Below the pieces are notes generated by a model. That model had not been told where the DNA came from, did not search any database, and was given only the letters and a program-made list of their open reading frames with translations. The translations under genes and the position numbers were made by a program. From assembly GCA_023255965.1 (NCBI GenBank), contig JAGDWE010000009.1, forward strand, positions 1 through 55,513: DNA of 55,513 bases, written 5' to 3'. Source of the DNA: Desulfurococcales archaeon (lineage in GTDB: Archaea; Thermoproteota; Thermoprotei_A; Sulfolobales; NBVN01). Below are positions 42,852-52,712 of this stretch, in pieces. Position 1 is the first letter of the stretch. The number at the start of each line of letters is the position of its first letter.

Positions 42852-44581
42852 ATCTCGTGGTCAAGTTTGATCGGTATAGGTCTGGGGTCGGGCAGTATAC
42901 GTATTAATGCATCCCCCTTACTAAGTAATAACGTATAGTCCTTAATCTCTTCATAAGATATCCTCATATAGTTTGATAATTCCTTCCAGTAAAGGATGTC
43001 CGGCGATGGTAATGCTATAAATAAACCTATATTCTCTATGAGGTCCTTACCTAATTCGCCTAAGTCGTTAAGGGATTGCGTAGCCAGCGCTATTGAGATC
43101 CCATAACCCCTACCTAACTTAATTAACTTAATCAGTAATGGGACCTTATTAAACATGAATTGCCACGCCTCATCAATAACCACCTGAACCCTAGGTATAT
43201 GGCTTTCTCTAACCGTGTTCATATAAAGTAAGTTAATAACGTTAAAGAATGCGGCTACACTTAAATTTAGGTAATCTACGCCTAATGCACTAATATGCGA
43301 TAAATTAATTACCGTAATTGATTCTGAACTGCTTAATGCCTCAATAAGCGGTGGATCACATTCTAGCGTTTCTATGGTGTTAAATATACGCATTAATCTG
43401 TACTGAACATACTCATCATCAATACCTAATGTTAGATCCTTAGCAACCTCCCAGAAATTACTCAAGACCTCGTCCTGGAGTTCTGACGCCTCGCTAAGCA
43501 CCTTAAATAATGACGCCGTTAGCTCTCTGTCACCTTTTAAAATCATCGAATCACTTATTAATTCTGTGAGGAAAGCTGCCCTCAAGTTCTTAGGTATGTA
43601 TTTTAGTAAATCAACTATGCCTAGACCGATACTTACGCCCAGGTCAACTACCCAAGGCTTAAAACCCTTCATCAACAGCCTACCAACATACTCATTTTTA
43701 ACGTCAACGATGAACACCTTAGTTGAGTACGTAAGGTAAGTTCTCAGCAGTAGCGTTATTAAAGTCTCAGTCTTACCTATGCCTGAAGGACCTAGAACTA
43801 ATACGTGCGGGTTAAGGCAATTACCTATATTCCAGAAGATTTCCTCAGATGTAATTATATTATATCCTAGGTAAATTCCCTGGCTTCTTAGGTCAAATCT
43901 AGTCCTCGCATTTATTATGTGAGGGGCGAATAATGCTAATGTTGGTGATGCCATCTTAAAGGAGTACCTTAGCCTAAGTAATTTAGTAAGTATTAAATTA
44001 ACGAGCCTAGGTGGAAAACCTCGAAAAAATATGTGAAGTAATGCCATACCTTCAATGCCCTTTAGCTCAGAAGTAACTATGCCCAAGGATCCTAGGGTCT
44101 TCATAAGTAAATCCGCCCTAGAATTCAACGCGTTCACCACTTCGTCCTCAGAGGTACCACATGCTTCTACAGAGTAAAATACAATTAAATCGAATGGTTG
44201 TAGGCCATGCTTAGCTATTTTATCCCTAAGCTTACTGAGCTTCTCTAATTCCGTCTTAGCCTTAATGTTATTAGGGTTTACCTCAAGATCTATTAATAAG
44301 CTTTGAATCTTCTTATTTAACTCAGAGACAACTTTCTCCTTGCTTAATGGGGTAAATATCGATTTGATCTCTATAGGGAAGCCTAAATTCATGGAATTAA
44401 AGTATGTTTTTAAGTACTTTACTACTTCGTGATCGCTTAAGTCATTTATGGAAGTAACTACCTTATTTACCTTAATTACTTTCCTACCGCATAATTCGTT
44501 ATCTGGCCTACGAAACAGTATTATACCATTATTTAACACCTTAACTTCTTTTAAGCCTAAGTCTAGTACTGAGGCCTTCAT
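42848..44581 (-). CDS. HerA/VirB4-like ATPase of the pilus operon
   Basis: About 577 aa from ATG 44581 (a TTG at 44590 is an alternative that would overlap the previous gene). The N-terminal ~250 residues form the conjugation-type accessory domain. Walker A is GPSGIGKTET near residue 266, Walker B VQVVIDEAWQF near 465, followed by the RGYGISIALATQSL sensor region. These are features of HerA/VirB4/TraG motors, including the crenarchaeal DNA-exchange ATPases CedB and TedB. It is the last gene of a five-gene operon with a Tad-type pilus core. A role in DNA or protein transport is inferred. Confidence 0.8.
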   Translation of the reverse strand: MKASVLDLGLKEVKVLNNGIILFRRPDNELCGRKVIKVNKVVTSINDLSDHEVVKYLKTYFNSMNLGFPIEIKSIFTPLSKEKVVSELNKKIQSLLIDLEVNPNNIKAKTELEKLSKLRDKIAKHGLQPFDLIVFYSVEACGTSEDEVVNALNSRADLLMKTLGSLGIVTSELKGIEGMALLHIFFRGFPPRLVNLILTKLLRLRYSFKMASPTLALFAPHIINARTRFDLRSQGIYLGYNIITSEEIFWNIGNCLNPHVLVLGPSGIGKTETLITLLLRTYLTYSTKVFIVDVKNEYVGRLLMKGFKPWVVDLGVSIGLGIVDLLKYIPKNLRAAFLTELISDSMILKGDRELTASLFKVLSEASELQDEVLSNFWEVAKDLTLGIDDEYVQYRLMRIFNTIETLECDPPLIEALSSSESITVINLSHISALGVDYLNLSVAAFFNVINLLYMNTVRESHIPRVQVVIDEAWQFMFNKVPLLIKLIKLGRGYGISIALATQSLNDLGELGKDLIENIGLFIALPSPDILYWKELSNYMRISYEEIKDYTLLLSKGDALIRILPDPRPIPIKLDHEI

Positions 44582-44583
44582 AT

Positions 44584-46944
44584 CTACCAATTAATAATTA
44601 GGTTTTTAAGATGTAACGCAACACCGCACGCTAATTCCAGGCACTTTCTAAGTATCTCGCTATATTTAATCACGTATACATCCCTTACCCCGTTACCTAA
44701 TACTATTACCACTATATCATTAACTAAGTTATTTAAATCCAAAGATATCTCCCCAGCAAGCCCCTTAGATACATATGCGGCATTACCCACTAATGCTATT
44801 AAGGTGCTATCGTTCAAGAACTCATATATTAGTTTGATCTTAACTCCTTCAGATGTAATTGAGGGAACTAATAGTAGCTTCCTCAAGGGATTTACTTCGC
44901 TTATCTTTAGCTTAATTTCGTTGTCTACAAACCCATTAACGCACTTACGAATCAAATCCACCTTGACATTTAATTCGTTACTCGACTTAACATCAATAAG
45001 CACCAAATTGCTGCTATTAATTAATTGGCGCTTCACCCAGTGAAATGCGCCAATGCCGTAGCTGAATTCGAGAACTGCTGGAAGGCTACATTCCTCAATC
45101 ACTACGCTATTAATACCATTAAATTTCCTGCCATCTGCGCATGTAACTTGCACGCTAACGGGTATTTCCTTGTTAACAGAGTTGGTGAGGGTAAGCTTAT
45201 ACCTACATTCGTCTATGTACTCTAACGAATATGATATTATGCTGTAGGGATCGTTTATTAGATGTTCAGTAAGGTCTATGGTATATGCGGCGAGTACTTC
45301 GCTGCGATTAATCCATTCATACTCGATGAGCAATTGCAGGGTATTACTAAAAATCCGTAGCGAGTCCTCTAACTCTAACTCATTACGTCCAGGTCTAAGA
45401 ATATGTGAACGGGATTTAACTATTTGATTTCCTTCAACGTAATTTATAATTACCTTTAATTCCTCAGGCAAAGGATTGTATATTGATAGAAAGTACTTGA
45501 TGAGTAAGTTATCATCGCCATTATATAGCCTTCCATTGATTGAGTACTTAACTTCATTAATCTTCAAATCCAGGACTTCAGGCCTATTCACCATCACCTT
45601 AAAGATATTTGAGTACTTCGTTAGCATAAAGTCGATTATAGCCTTAAAACTGATTTCAACGCCCAGCTTAATAGGCTTTATGCTGTATTCCTTAATTAGG
45701 TCGTTATCTAGTGGGTTGCTTAGTAAGATTATAGGACCCTTAATAATTAACTGTGAAGGCTTACTCCACGGCATTATAACTAACCTCGGGTATCCCATGC
45801 TAGAATTAGCTTCTATACCCACGTATAGATCCCTTAAGTCCGTTAGATCGTAAATTAATACCTTACCTTCATACACACATACTAAGGCATCATTGATTAT
45901 ACTGCAATCCATCAATTTATATGATGCCATGTGGGCATTAACACTAAAGAGCTCTAGCGAGTTAGGAGTGCGGAATGCGATGTAGTTGGTTCCTACACTT
46001 CCATCAATAACCCTGAGGTCGCTAATTAACCTCCAAATGTTATTATTGAGTATGTAGGGGCGACTATTTAGTATAATAATCAATTCACCGCCAGGGAGGT
46101 AGCCTACAACCCTTGGACTGACGGCAAATATTAAAGGCCTTAACTCCTTTCCATTGAATTCCATGAGTAGGTTATGTTGCTGACTATGAAGCAAGTATCT
46201 ACCGCCGATATCTACTAACGGGAACGCATTAAGCGGTATCCTTAATAAATTGTTGAAAGATATTAAGTAAGATCCCTCAACGCAATTGATGAATCCAAGG
46301 CAATCACCTACTAGCACATCATTAACTTCATGACACTTACTTAACTCATACAGCTTATGTATATTTAAGTTCTTATGATTCAATAACGCAAATAACTTCC
46401 TATCACGTTTGAAGACGAGCAACGATGTAGTTTTTGATTCATAATATCTAACGTAATCTACCTCGATAGGTGATTTCCTGATCAAAGGTGATATTAGGTA
46501 CTTAGTTCCATTACTCTTCGTTAGAACCAGTGATGGACCATAGAAACCCTCCACGGCAACACCTTTAAATGATTTAAGGATCCATTCCTCCTCATTAGAG
46601 CGTAGGTCGTATAGCGACACGCCATCACTATATACGTTTATCAACATATCATTATATGCGAAGTAAGTCTTAGCGTAAAACCTTAATAATGATCCGTCAC
46701 CGAGAATTACCTTAGATGAGTCGCCTTCATGAAGGATCCATAATCCGCTAATGTATGTAGTTAAATTATCATTAATTACTAGCTTAGGCACTTCGGCAAA
46801 GCTCCTAAGATAAGGCTTAATTATTATCTTATTAAAGCTCATACTCTTTAATAAAAGCCACCTACTAAGCGCTCTATCATCTACGTATTGATTTTTAAAG
46901 TAATCACGTAGATCCAAGTGATGCTTAAGGATAGGGAGCTTCAT
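44584..46944 (-). CDS. Large probable beta-propeller protein of the pilus operon
   Basis: The product is 786 aa with no signal peptide or clear membrane helix. Residues ~45-400 contain repeated four-strand units with YDL-like turns (VYSDGVSLYDLRSNEEEWIL, VCVYEGKVLIYDLTDLRDLY), suggesting a WD40/PQQ-type propeller. Residues ~430-760 are beta-sandwich-like. I recognise no named family. It lies between the TadC-like gene (4-bp gap) and the VirB4-like ATPase gene, so it is probably a cytoplasmic adaptor of this machine. The function is unknown. Confidence 0.65.
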   Translation of the reverse strand: MKLPILKHHLDLRDYFKNQYVDDRALSRWLLLKSMSFNKIIIKPYLRSFAEVPKLVINDNLTTYISGLWILHEGDSSKVILGDGSLLRFYAKTYFAYNDMLINVYSDGVSLYDLRSNEEEWILKSFKGVAVEGFYGPSLVLTKSNGTKYLISPLIRKSPIEVDYVRYYESKTTSLLVFKRDRKLFALLNHKNLNIHKLYELSKCHEVNDVLVGDCLGFINCVEGSYLISFNNLLRIPLNAFPLVDIGGRYLLHSQQHNLLMEFNGKELRPLIFAVSPRVVGYLPGGELIIILNSRPYILNNNIWRLISDLRVIDGSVGTNYIAFRTPNSLELFSVNAHMASYKLMDCSIINDALVCVYEGKVLIYDLTDLRDLYVGIEANSSMGYPRLVIMPWSKPSQLIIKGPIILLSNPLDNDLIKEYSIKPIKLGVEISFKAIIDFMLTKYSNIFKVMVNRPEVLDLKINEVKYSINGRLYNGDDNLLIKYFLSIYNPLPEELKVIINYVEGNQIVKSRSHILRPGRNELELEDSLRIFSNTLQLLIEYEWINRSEVLAAYTIDLTEHLINDPYSIISYSLEYIDECRYKLTLTNSVNKEIPVSVQVTCADGRKFNGINSVVIEECSLPAVLEFSYGIGAFHWVKRQLINSSNLVLIDVKSSNELNVKVDLIRKCVNGFVDNEIKLKISEVNPLRKLLLVPSITSEGVKIKLIYEFLNDSTLIALVGNAAYVSKGLAGEISLDLNNLVNDIVVIVLGNGVRDVYVIKYSEILRKCLELACGVALHLKNLIINW

Positions 46945-46948
46945 AAAA

Positions 46949-48451
46949 TTAACCCAGCATAAGTGCCAGGATTAACATAGCTATACCGGTAATTAGAGTG
47001 TTACCTAAGGAGTCATATAGTGTATAGTCAACGTATAGTGAGTACCAAGTAACAATCACGTAAATTAAGACCATGTAGTTCATTAACTTAACATTGGCTA
47101 AAGTCGCCATGGACGTAAGCAACCACGGCATTATCAATGACATCATCATGAGCGGGAGTAAACTCACTATATAGTGCTTAAAGTCCTCGATCATATCTAG
47201 GGTCAATGTTCTCAAATTAAGCAATTGCTCCTTACTTAGATTGCCGTTGACTAATGACCTAACTATTATGTAGTATGTATACCTTCCTAACCACGATCTG
47301 ATAGCTGGGAGATTATCCTTTAAATTGTTTAGGTTTAACTTAGATCCTAGCCTTCTTAAACTCCTCGATCTACACGTCATTAAAACTTCTTTAAAGCCCT
47401 TTAACGGGTTTACCAGGATATATGGTGTCTCAGCATATAATGAAATTACCTTAGGTAATTCGCTGACTTCTGTAATTACTTCAATAAAATCACGTAAATT
47501 GAGGATGCCGTTTATGATTAGAAGGACTGATGATGTAAGTAACGCGTGCTTGATTACTGGTTGATCAAGCATAGACAGCGATAGGGGGATGATAAATAGT
47601 GTTACCATGTATATGACTATGTTTTTTAGCTTAAAAATGATGCTATTATTATTTACTAATGTCTTAAGATGTAACGTCTTCCCGGGCATGAAAATCAATA
47701 TTGGTATGATGGTGGCTAAAAAGAATATTGATGGAACCGCTTCGATAGCTCCTGAAATTATTGATAAGGATACCATTAGTGAAGGTAAGTAACTTAACAG
47801 TACTCCGGCTATTAGCGAAATTGTAGTCCTTAATTGAATTGATGTCTTAGCATCGCCTCTTAATTTATGTAGCAATTCGTTAGACGTATTAAGTAGCCAT
47901 GCATTAACCACTCCCTTAGATAGCGCTAACACATAATCACTAAGTAACCTATTGACGTACTTCGAAGCTGAGTACTTAATATACGTATTTATAGCCTCCG
48001 TCACTGTTAAGAAGCTTCTAAATACCCTTAATCTCAGCCCCTCAACAACCAATTCCTTAAATACGTGCTCCCATCCGCTCAATTCGCATAGATCGTTTAC
48101 TAACTCCGTTGAATAAGTGTATATAGCTGCCTCTGAGATTATGAAGTAAGCTAATTCCTCCTCCACCTTCTTCCTCCTTACCCTCACAATATAGCTGTAG
48201 CTTAGGTAAGGAAGCATCATGGATGTTAGGGCTGCGGAAGGTATCGCAAGTGCGGTTAATGTTACATAGGTCGCTACTGTAAATCCAAGCATATAGTTTA
48301 ACACGATAATTAACACAGTGACTACTAGTACTGAGGCAGTGATGTATTTGAGAAGCATCGATTTTAAGTCTCTAACACCGGCCCTTGTTAACCCAGCTTT
48401 AACTCTAAGATCCTGTATTAACTCTAGGTATTTATTAATGTAATTCCTCAT
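46949..48451 (-). CDS. TadC/ArlJ-like pilus platform membrane protein
   Basis: The product is 500 aa with two copies of the T2SSF-like arrangement. A helix-rich cytoplasmic domain (RRKKVEEELAYFIISEAAI, residues ~93-111) precedes two membrane pairs, and a similar unit follows. The archaeal archaellum/pilus platform proteins have this pattern. It begins 1 nt after the ATPase stop, so it is tightly coupled. The membrane protein would turn the ATPase's motion into pilin assembly. Confidence 0.82.
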   Translation of the reverse strand: MRNYINKYLELIQDLRVKAGLTRAGVRDLKSMLLKYITASVLVVTVLIIVLNYMLGFTVATYVTLTALAIPSAALTSMMLPYLSYSYIVRVRRKKVEEELAYFIISEAAIYTYSTELVNDLCELSGWEHVFKELVVEGLRLRVFRSFLTVTEAINTYIKYSASKYVNRLLSDYVLALSKGVVNAWLLNTSNELLHKLRGDAKTSIQLRTTISLIAGVLLSYLPSLMVSLSIISGAIEAVPSIFFLATIIPILIFMPGKTLHLKTLVNNNSIIFKLKNIVIYMVTLFIIPLSLSMLDQPVIKHALLTSSVLLIINGILNLRDFIEVITEVSELPKVISLYAETPYILVNPLKGFKEVLMTCRSRSLRRLGSKLNLNNLKDNLPAIRSWLGRYTYYIIVRSLVNGNLSKEQLLNLRTLTLDMIEDFKHYIVSLLPLMMMSLIMPWLLTSMATLANVKLMNYMVLIYVIVTWYSLYVDYTLYDSLGNTLITGIAMLILALMLG

Positions 48452-48452
48452 A

Positions 48453-51116
48453 TCAAATCCTATTTGAAGTTATATCCTTATTAGGAGAATTAAAACCCCT
48501 GACTTTAACGCTCTTCCTAAATAACTCCTCCTCTGTAACTTCATCACCAAACGTGTATAGATTATTTAATACTATACTGTCAGTTTCCTCATCATATATC
48601 GGTTCATCAACGCTAACTACAGCTCTTTTAAGGCTCTTACCATGGTATACGTAATTAACTGTTATGAAGGTCCAGAACATGCTTACCTGATACGGGCTTA
48701 AATTTATCGGAGGCCCTGTAAGCCTCATCAATGCCTCCTTAACGTTCCCCCCATGAAATGTTGTATTATGTGTTAGTATGAGGGACCCTGATATAGCATA
48801 GATATGTGTTTCAGGTACCTCAATATCGTAGAGAAGGCTTTCCTTCTCCACTACTTCTACCTTCTTCACCCTTAATAGCAGGAGTTTTCCTCTCAACCCT
48901 TTATCATGCTTTGGCTTTCCATGCATCTTAATGTTCGCATAATTCATGTAAGCGATATTATCTACATTATCTAGGAGGTCGAGGATTTCAAATGCCTTTT
49001 GCTCGTATTCACCTCCACGGATATGAATGAGGTATGTAGCACCTCCGTTTACAGAGCATCCACGTTTCCTCAGACGAACATCTGCAACTATTCCTAAGCT
49101 CCTTAATATGAGATATAAGCTTTCAGCAAGCCTTCTATTAGCGGTCTTTACTGTAATACCACTGCCCTTCCTTGTACGAATGGCACCTGCATCGAAATAT
49201 CCCTCAATTATACCTACTCTAAAATCCTCAGGCGCTCTAAGAGCTAAATCCAGCGGTACACATCTATTGTGCTCATGTACCCTACCATCCAGTAACCCCA
49301 CCAGGAACCTCGTGAAAATCGATGAGCGAATGAGAATGCGAGCAACATTACCACTATCATAGATAGAGATCGCGTCCTTTAGCCCTAGTTCCTCCAAGGC
49401 ATGTAATATCTTCTTTTGCTTCCATGAAGCGTCTACACTCATATTGAACGTTACTCTGACGGGGATCCCATACTCGTCATGCTCTACATCACCACTTACG
49501 AGGAAGGACCCTATGAGATAGCCTAGATCCTTGCTTAACTTTACTATATATGGGAAGGGGGGTTCTTGACTAGATGTGTTAGCATGGATTACGAGGTCCT
49601 TAAGCTTACGCCCATCGTATTCCCTCCCCCTTAAGATCGCATCTGCATCCTTAGCAGACATGCATTTACTTTGAGTCTCACTTTTATCACAGATTACCAA
49701 AGATCTCTTGTAGTCGTCTTCTAAGTAATCCATTGTTATTACGTAGCGCATAGTTGTCGGGCCAAGCTGTGGAGGATGAGGAAGTGATATGAGTATGTCC
49801 CCAGGTTTAAGATCTTTTGCAGGTTTTGTAATAGATTTCCCTTTCTCGTACACTATGACCGAATGTTCCTCATGAACTTCGTGAACAACTCCCCCACTAA
49901 CATGTATTCTTACAAACCTACGGCTACCGTCCTTGATTATCGCCCTCGATATAGGTACCCATCTGGCAACTCCTTTCACGTCCCCAGTAACAACCTCCAC
50001 GTGTTTATACTTCCCATTAATCACACCCTCAACTACGTCGCCAATTTCATATAGATCTACTTTACCATCGACTTTTGCAAGGACAAGCTGATCCTTAGGT
50101 AAGCATAGTCCGCCTAAGCCCATGTTCATTGCTTGAACTAATACCTGAGCTTCGCTCCCCCTAGTCTCACCTATTACTATGTATCTACTTACCGATGCCC
50201 TTAGTGCTGCCTTAGATAACGTAAATTGATCTAAGAAATTATTTGGGACGGTTGATGTAGGCACTATATACCTAACCCAGTTACTCTTAGGCGGTGGATC
50301 GATCTCAGGAGTGTCTTCTATAATGACTATCTTCCAGGTCTGTGGTATGCATTCGTACAGTATCGCCCTAAGTAATGTCGTTTTACCCGAGCCCGGAGGC
50401 CCTAAAATTACTATACTACCCCTCGATCTGATCACGGCATTTATGTACTTAACTAAAGCTCTAGGCAAAGTTCCCTCACTAATTAACGAATTTAAACTTA
50501 TGCCGCCATAGTTTCTCTTCTTCCTAATGGTTATCTCAGGTCTATCTAAGCTTACCTCAGGTAGCACTAAGTGCACCCTATGACCTCCATCTACATCAGG
50601 GAGGTTGGCATCCAAAATGGGGTATGACTTAGATATTATCTTACCCGCCTTCTCCGAAAATAAATTGATATACCTAAGGACTTCCTCAACATCGCTTAAA
50701 ACTATATTCGTAGGTATATAATCAGCCTCCGGATCAATTCTTAAGACCTTACTATGTCTAACCCATATAGGGCCGGGACCTACGACTGTTATATCTTCAA
50801 TGTAGGGATCATCAATTAATACTTGGAACTTCTTATACTTAAGTTCCTTCCTTAGTACATAAAGGACGCTTATGAAATCTTCATTACTAATGCCCAAGAC
50901 CTCTGAAACAGCCTTAGATAATATTAAATCATTTAATTCGCAATTATATGGTATTGAGGTAAGTATCTTATCCATATTCCTAAGGACTAACTCCTCAACG
51001 TCCTTGCCCAGGAATTCCTCAACAACGTATTGATAGCTATTACCGTACTTAATTATCTTGATGTTAGATATGCCTACATTATATTCATCAATAACCTCAG
51101 CCTTGAGCCCGGTCAT
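48453..51116 (-). CDS. Tad/VirB11-type pilus assembly ATPase with an intein
   Basis: An 887-aa precursor; the spliced ATPase is 440 aa. The N-terminal region is followed by GPPGSGKT (Walker A, 239-246), the Asp box IIEDTPEID and YIVIGETRG (Walker B, 312-320). The signature QAMNMGLGGL is interrupted at residue 337 and resumes TTFHGGNVKEAL at 785. Without the intein the sequence reads like other archaeal secretion ATPases. It drives pilin polymerisation or secretion at the membrane. The pilin-like gene lies 35 bp upstream. Confidence 0.92.
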   Translation of the reverse strand: MTGLKAEVIDEYNVGISNIKIIKYGNSYQYVVEEFLGKDVEELVLRNMDKILTSIPYNCELNDLILSKAVSEVLGISNEDFISVLYVLRKELKYKKFQVLIDDPYIEDITVVGPGPIWVRHSKVLRIDPEADYIPTNIVLSDVEEVLRYINLFSEKAGKIISKSYPILDANLPDVDGGHRVHLVLPEVSLDRPEITIRKKRNYGGISLNSLISEGTLPRALVKYINAVIRSRGSIVILGPPGSGKTTLLRAILYECIPQTWKIVIIEDTPEIDPPPKSNWVRYIVPTSTVPNNFLDQFTLSKAALRASVSRYIVIGETRGSEAQVLVQAMNMGLGGLCLPKDQLVLAKVDGKVDLYEIGDVVEGVINGKYKHVEVVTGDVKGVARWVPISRAIIKDGSRRFVRIHVSGGVVHEVHEEHSVIVYEKGKSITKPAKDLKPGDILISLPHPPQLGPTTMRYVITMDYLEDDYKRSLVICDKSETQSKCMSAKDADAILRGREYDGRKLKDLVIHANTSSQEPPFPYIVKLSKDLGYLIGSFLVSGDVEHDEYGIPVRVTFNMSVDASWKQKKILHALEELGLKDAISIYDSGNVARILIRSSIFTRFLVGLLDGRVHEHNRCVPLDLALRAPEDFRVGIIEGYFDAGAIRTRKGSGITVKTANRRLAESLYLILRSLGIVADVRLRKRGCSVNGGATYLIHIRGGEYEQKAFEILDLLDNVDNIAYMNYANIKMHGKPKHDKGLRGKLLLLRVKKVEVVEKESLLYDIEVPETHIYAISGSLILTHNTTFHGGNVKEALMRLTGPPINLSPYQVSMFWTFITVNYVYHGKSLKRAVVSVDEPIYDEETDSIVLNNLYTFGDEVTEEELFRKSVKVRGFNSPNKDITSNRI
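48765..50105 (-). mobile_element. Intein with LAGLIDADG-type homing endonuclease
   Basis: Residues 338-784 of the ATPase (447 aa). It begins CLPKDQLVLAKVDG with Cys1 and ends ILTHN before +1 Thr, with the penultimate His intact. Block B is VHEEHSVIV, where the usual Thr is replaced by His. The endonuclease motifs are LGYLIGSFLVSG (~530) and GIIEGYFDAGA (~636), with acidic residues present, so homing may still work. It sits in the conserved TTxH block of the ATPase active site. Euryarchaeal KlbA homologues are known to carry inteins in the same region. Confidence 0.93.
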
Positions 51117-51151
51117 AATCCCACTAAAAAATAGTGTTTATTTTTACCCTG

Positions 51152-51619
51152 CTACTTAACTACCACTTTGACTACGTAATTATTACCTAAAATGTCCTTA
51201 ACCTCAAGTATTACGACGGAGATCCTTGAAGTGATGTTAGGTAGTGTTATAAGCAACGTAGCTTCATCACCTGGGCTTAGTATTGATTTACCTGAGATTC
51301 TCGTTGCTGAAGTATTGATGGTGCCACCGTCTTCAAATACTATTGTGGCATTGACATGATTGCTTAGATCTAAGTCCTTACCTCCTTTATTAGCTAAGCT
51401 CAGCACCATGGTTACGTTGTTATTTCTGTAATCCATAGCCACGATGTTTGCAACTAATTCGGGCGCTACCGAATATCCATATGCCTTACTTACTTGTGAG
51501 GATAGCCAATTTTGAACTGCAAGGGTTACTGGAATAGCTACTGCTATTAGAGCAAGAACTATTATCAGGTCACTCACACCTAACCTGATTTTGTTGACTG
51601 AGCATTTGCGGGCTACCAT
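51152..51619 (-). CDS. Type IV pilin/archaellin-like protein
   Basis: The frame opens at 51676, but ATG 51619 follows GGGGGTGTTAAT and is preferred (155 aa). NKIRLG then VSDLIIVLALIAVAIPVTLA is a basic stretch, a Gly and a hydrophobic helix, the arrangement cut by archaeal prepilin peptidase. The C-terminal ~100 residues are a beta-sandwich (VTMVLSLANKGGKDLDL, GDEATLLITLPNI). It is the first gene of the operon and would be the pilus subunit or a minor pilin. No prepilin peptidase gene is in the window. Confidence 0.78.
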   Translation of the reverse strand: MVARKCSVNKIRLGVSDLIIVLALIAVAIPVTLAVQNWLSSQVSKAYGYSVAPELVANIVAMDYRNNNVTMVLSLANKGGKDLDLSNHVNATIVFEDGGTINTSATRISGKSILSPGDEATLLITLPNITSRISVVILEVKDILGNNYVVKVVVK

Positions 51620-51676
51620 ATTAACACCCCCGTTACTTTCAATAAACTTATAAAGTGTTCTTGAATCCACAACCAA

Positions 51677-52001
51677 CCTTACTAGCGGGATCTCAATTTA
51701 GCGAAGCGCCCATCCACATCATCTTATTGGAATTAGAGCTAAGGGGATCGCCATTTATTAGTAAGATAACTGAGATGAGCATCTAAATATCTAACTAAAG
51801 ATTTTGCTGGCGGTTCCCCAGGACGGAGCTCTATCCTCACAAACTCCGATGTAGCAAAAGCTTAGACAGGAGTTGAGCCCGAACCCTCATGGCAGATGGT
51901 ACAGCACTAAACCTCGTTGTAGGAGTCCGCGCTAAGGATTAAAGGAGGTTGGTTGAAAAGTACGGAACTTAATAAGACATCATAAAATTAAATTAGCTTA
52001 A
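51677..52001. other. Gap with an element-end-like hairpin and remnant sequence
   Basis: gttccccaggacggagctct (51813-51832) resembles the inner hairpin of the end at 27061. The stretch after it (51840-51945) is GC-richer than the surroundings and broken by stops in every frame I read. It may be a decayed TnpB tail. No gene is claimed. Confidence 0.35.
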
Positions 52002-52406
52002 CTATCTATATCTAGAGGATCTATCTGCGTAATGGACTTTAAACGTCTTAGGTTTTAATACCGTAACTATATACTCGAATGCCTTCCATGGATCACTTTT
52101 CTCTCCACAAGTGTATATATCTACTGTAGCATACCTGTAGTTGACCCATGTATGTATAGCTATATGTGATTCCATAACTAACGCGAGTACTGAAACTCCT
52201 CCCTTAACTCCCTCAACCTTCCACGACTTGACCTCAACTAGTGTCATATTAGCTAATTGAGCTGCCTTAATAACTACGTCCCTAAGTAGATGTTCATCGG
52301 AGATCGCGTCAATAAGCGGCTCATAAAGATTCGCATATATATGTCTGCCTATTATCGCCTCGTCCATTTGTTTTAATTCATTACCTGATTGAGGGATTAC
52401 CTCCAT
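52002..52406 (-). CDS. Pyruvoyl-dependent S-adenosylmethionine/arginine decarboxylase
   Basis: A 134-aa proenzyme. LVMESHIAIHTW contains the Glu-Ser self-cleavage site that creates the pyruvoyl group, and YATVDIYTCG is the second conserved strand. The C-terminal VHYADRSSR resembles crenarchaeal arginine decarboxylases more than SAM decarboxylases, as I remember them. Both belong to polyamine synthesis and the two cannot be separated with certainty. It would feed agmatine to the ureohydrolase at 39036-39944. Confidence 0.88.
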   Translation of the reverse strand: MEVIPQSGNELKQMDEAIIGRHIYANLYEPLIDAISDEHLLRDVVIKAAQLANMTLVEVKSWKVEGVKGGVSVLALVMESHIAIHTWVNYRYATVDIYTCGEKSDPWKAFEYIVTVLKPKTFKVHYADRSSRYR

Positions 52407-52562
52407 CTTATTATTACTTCCTCCTAATCAACTGCTTGTACCGGTCTAGGTTTATAAACTTAACGTATATAGGGTTCTACAAATGACATAATAAGGTACT
52501 AACCTAAGAGGAATACTTAACCGATCACACTTAGGATCATCAATTAAGGCATAATAATTTGA

Positions 52563-52666
52563 TGGAGCCGCCGCCGGGATTTGAACCCGGGACCTCCGCC
52601 TTACCAGGGCGGCGCCTAGTACCTCAACCTACTTGGTTGAGGGTCCACCCGCTGAGCTACGGCGGC
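52563..52666 (-). tRNA. tRNA-Thr (GGT) with 28-nt intron in the D arm
   Basis: The acceptor gccgccg/cggcggc, anticodon stem ccgcc/ggcgg with loop ctggtaa and the T arm are complete. CCA is encoded after discriminator T. The D stem gctc/gagc forms only after removal of 28 nt (about 52616-52643), which itself folds into an 8-bp hairpin cctcaacc/ggttgagg. The mature length is 76 nt. An intron within the D stem is non-canonical and typical of Thermoproteales. Confidence 0.92.
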
Positions 52667-52712
52667 ATCTAACAATACCTTGAACTACTATATTTTAAAC
52701 TTTCATATATCT

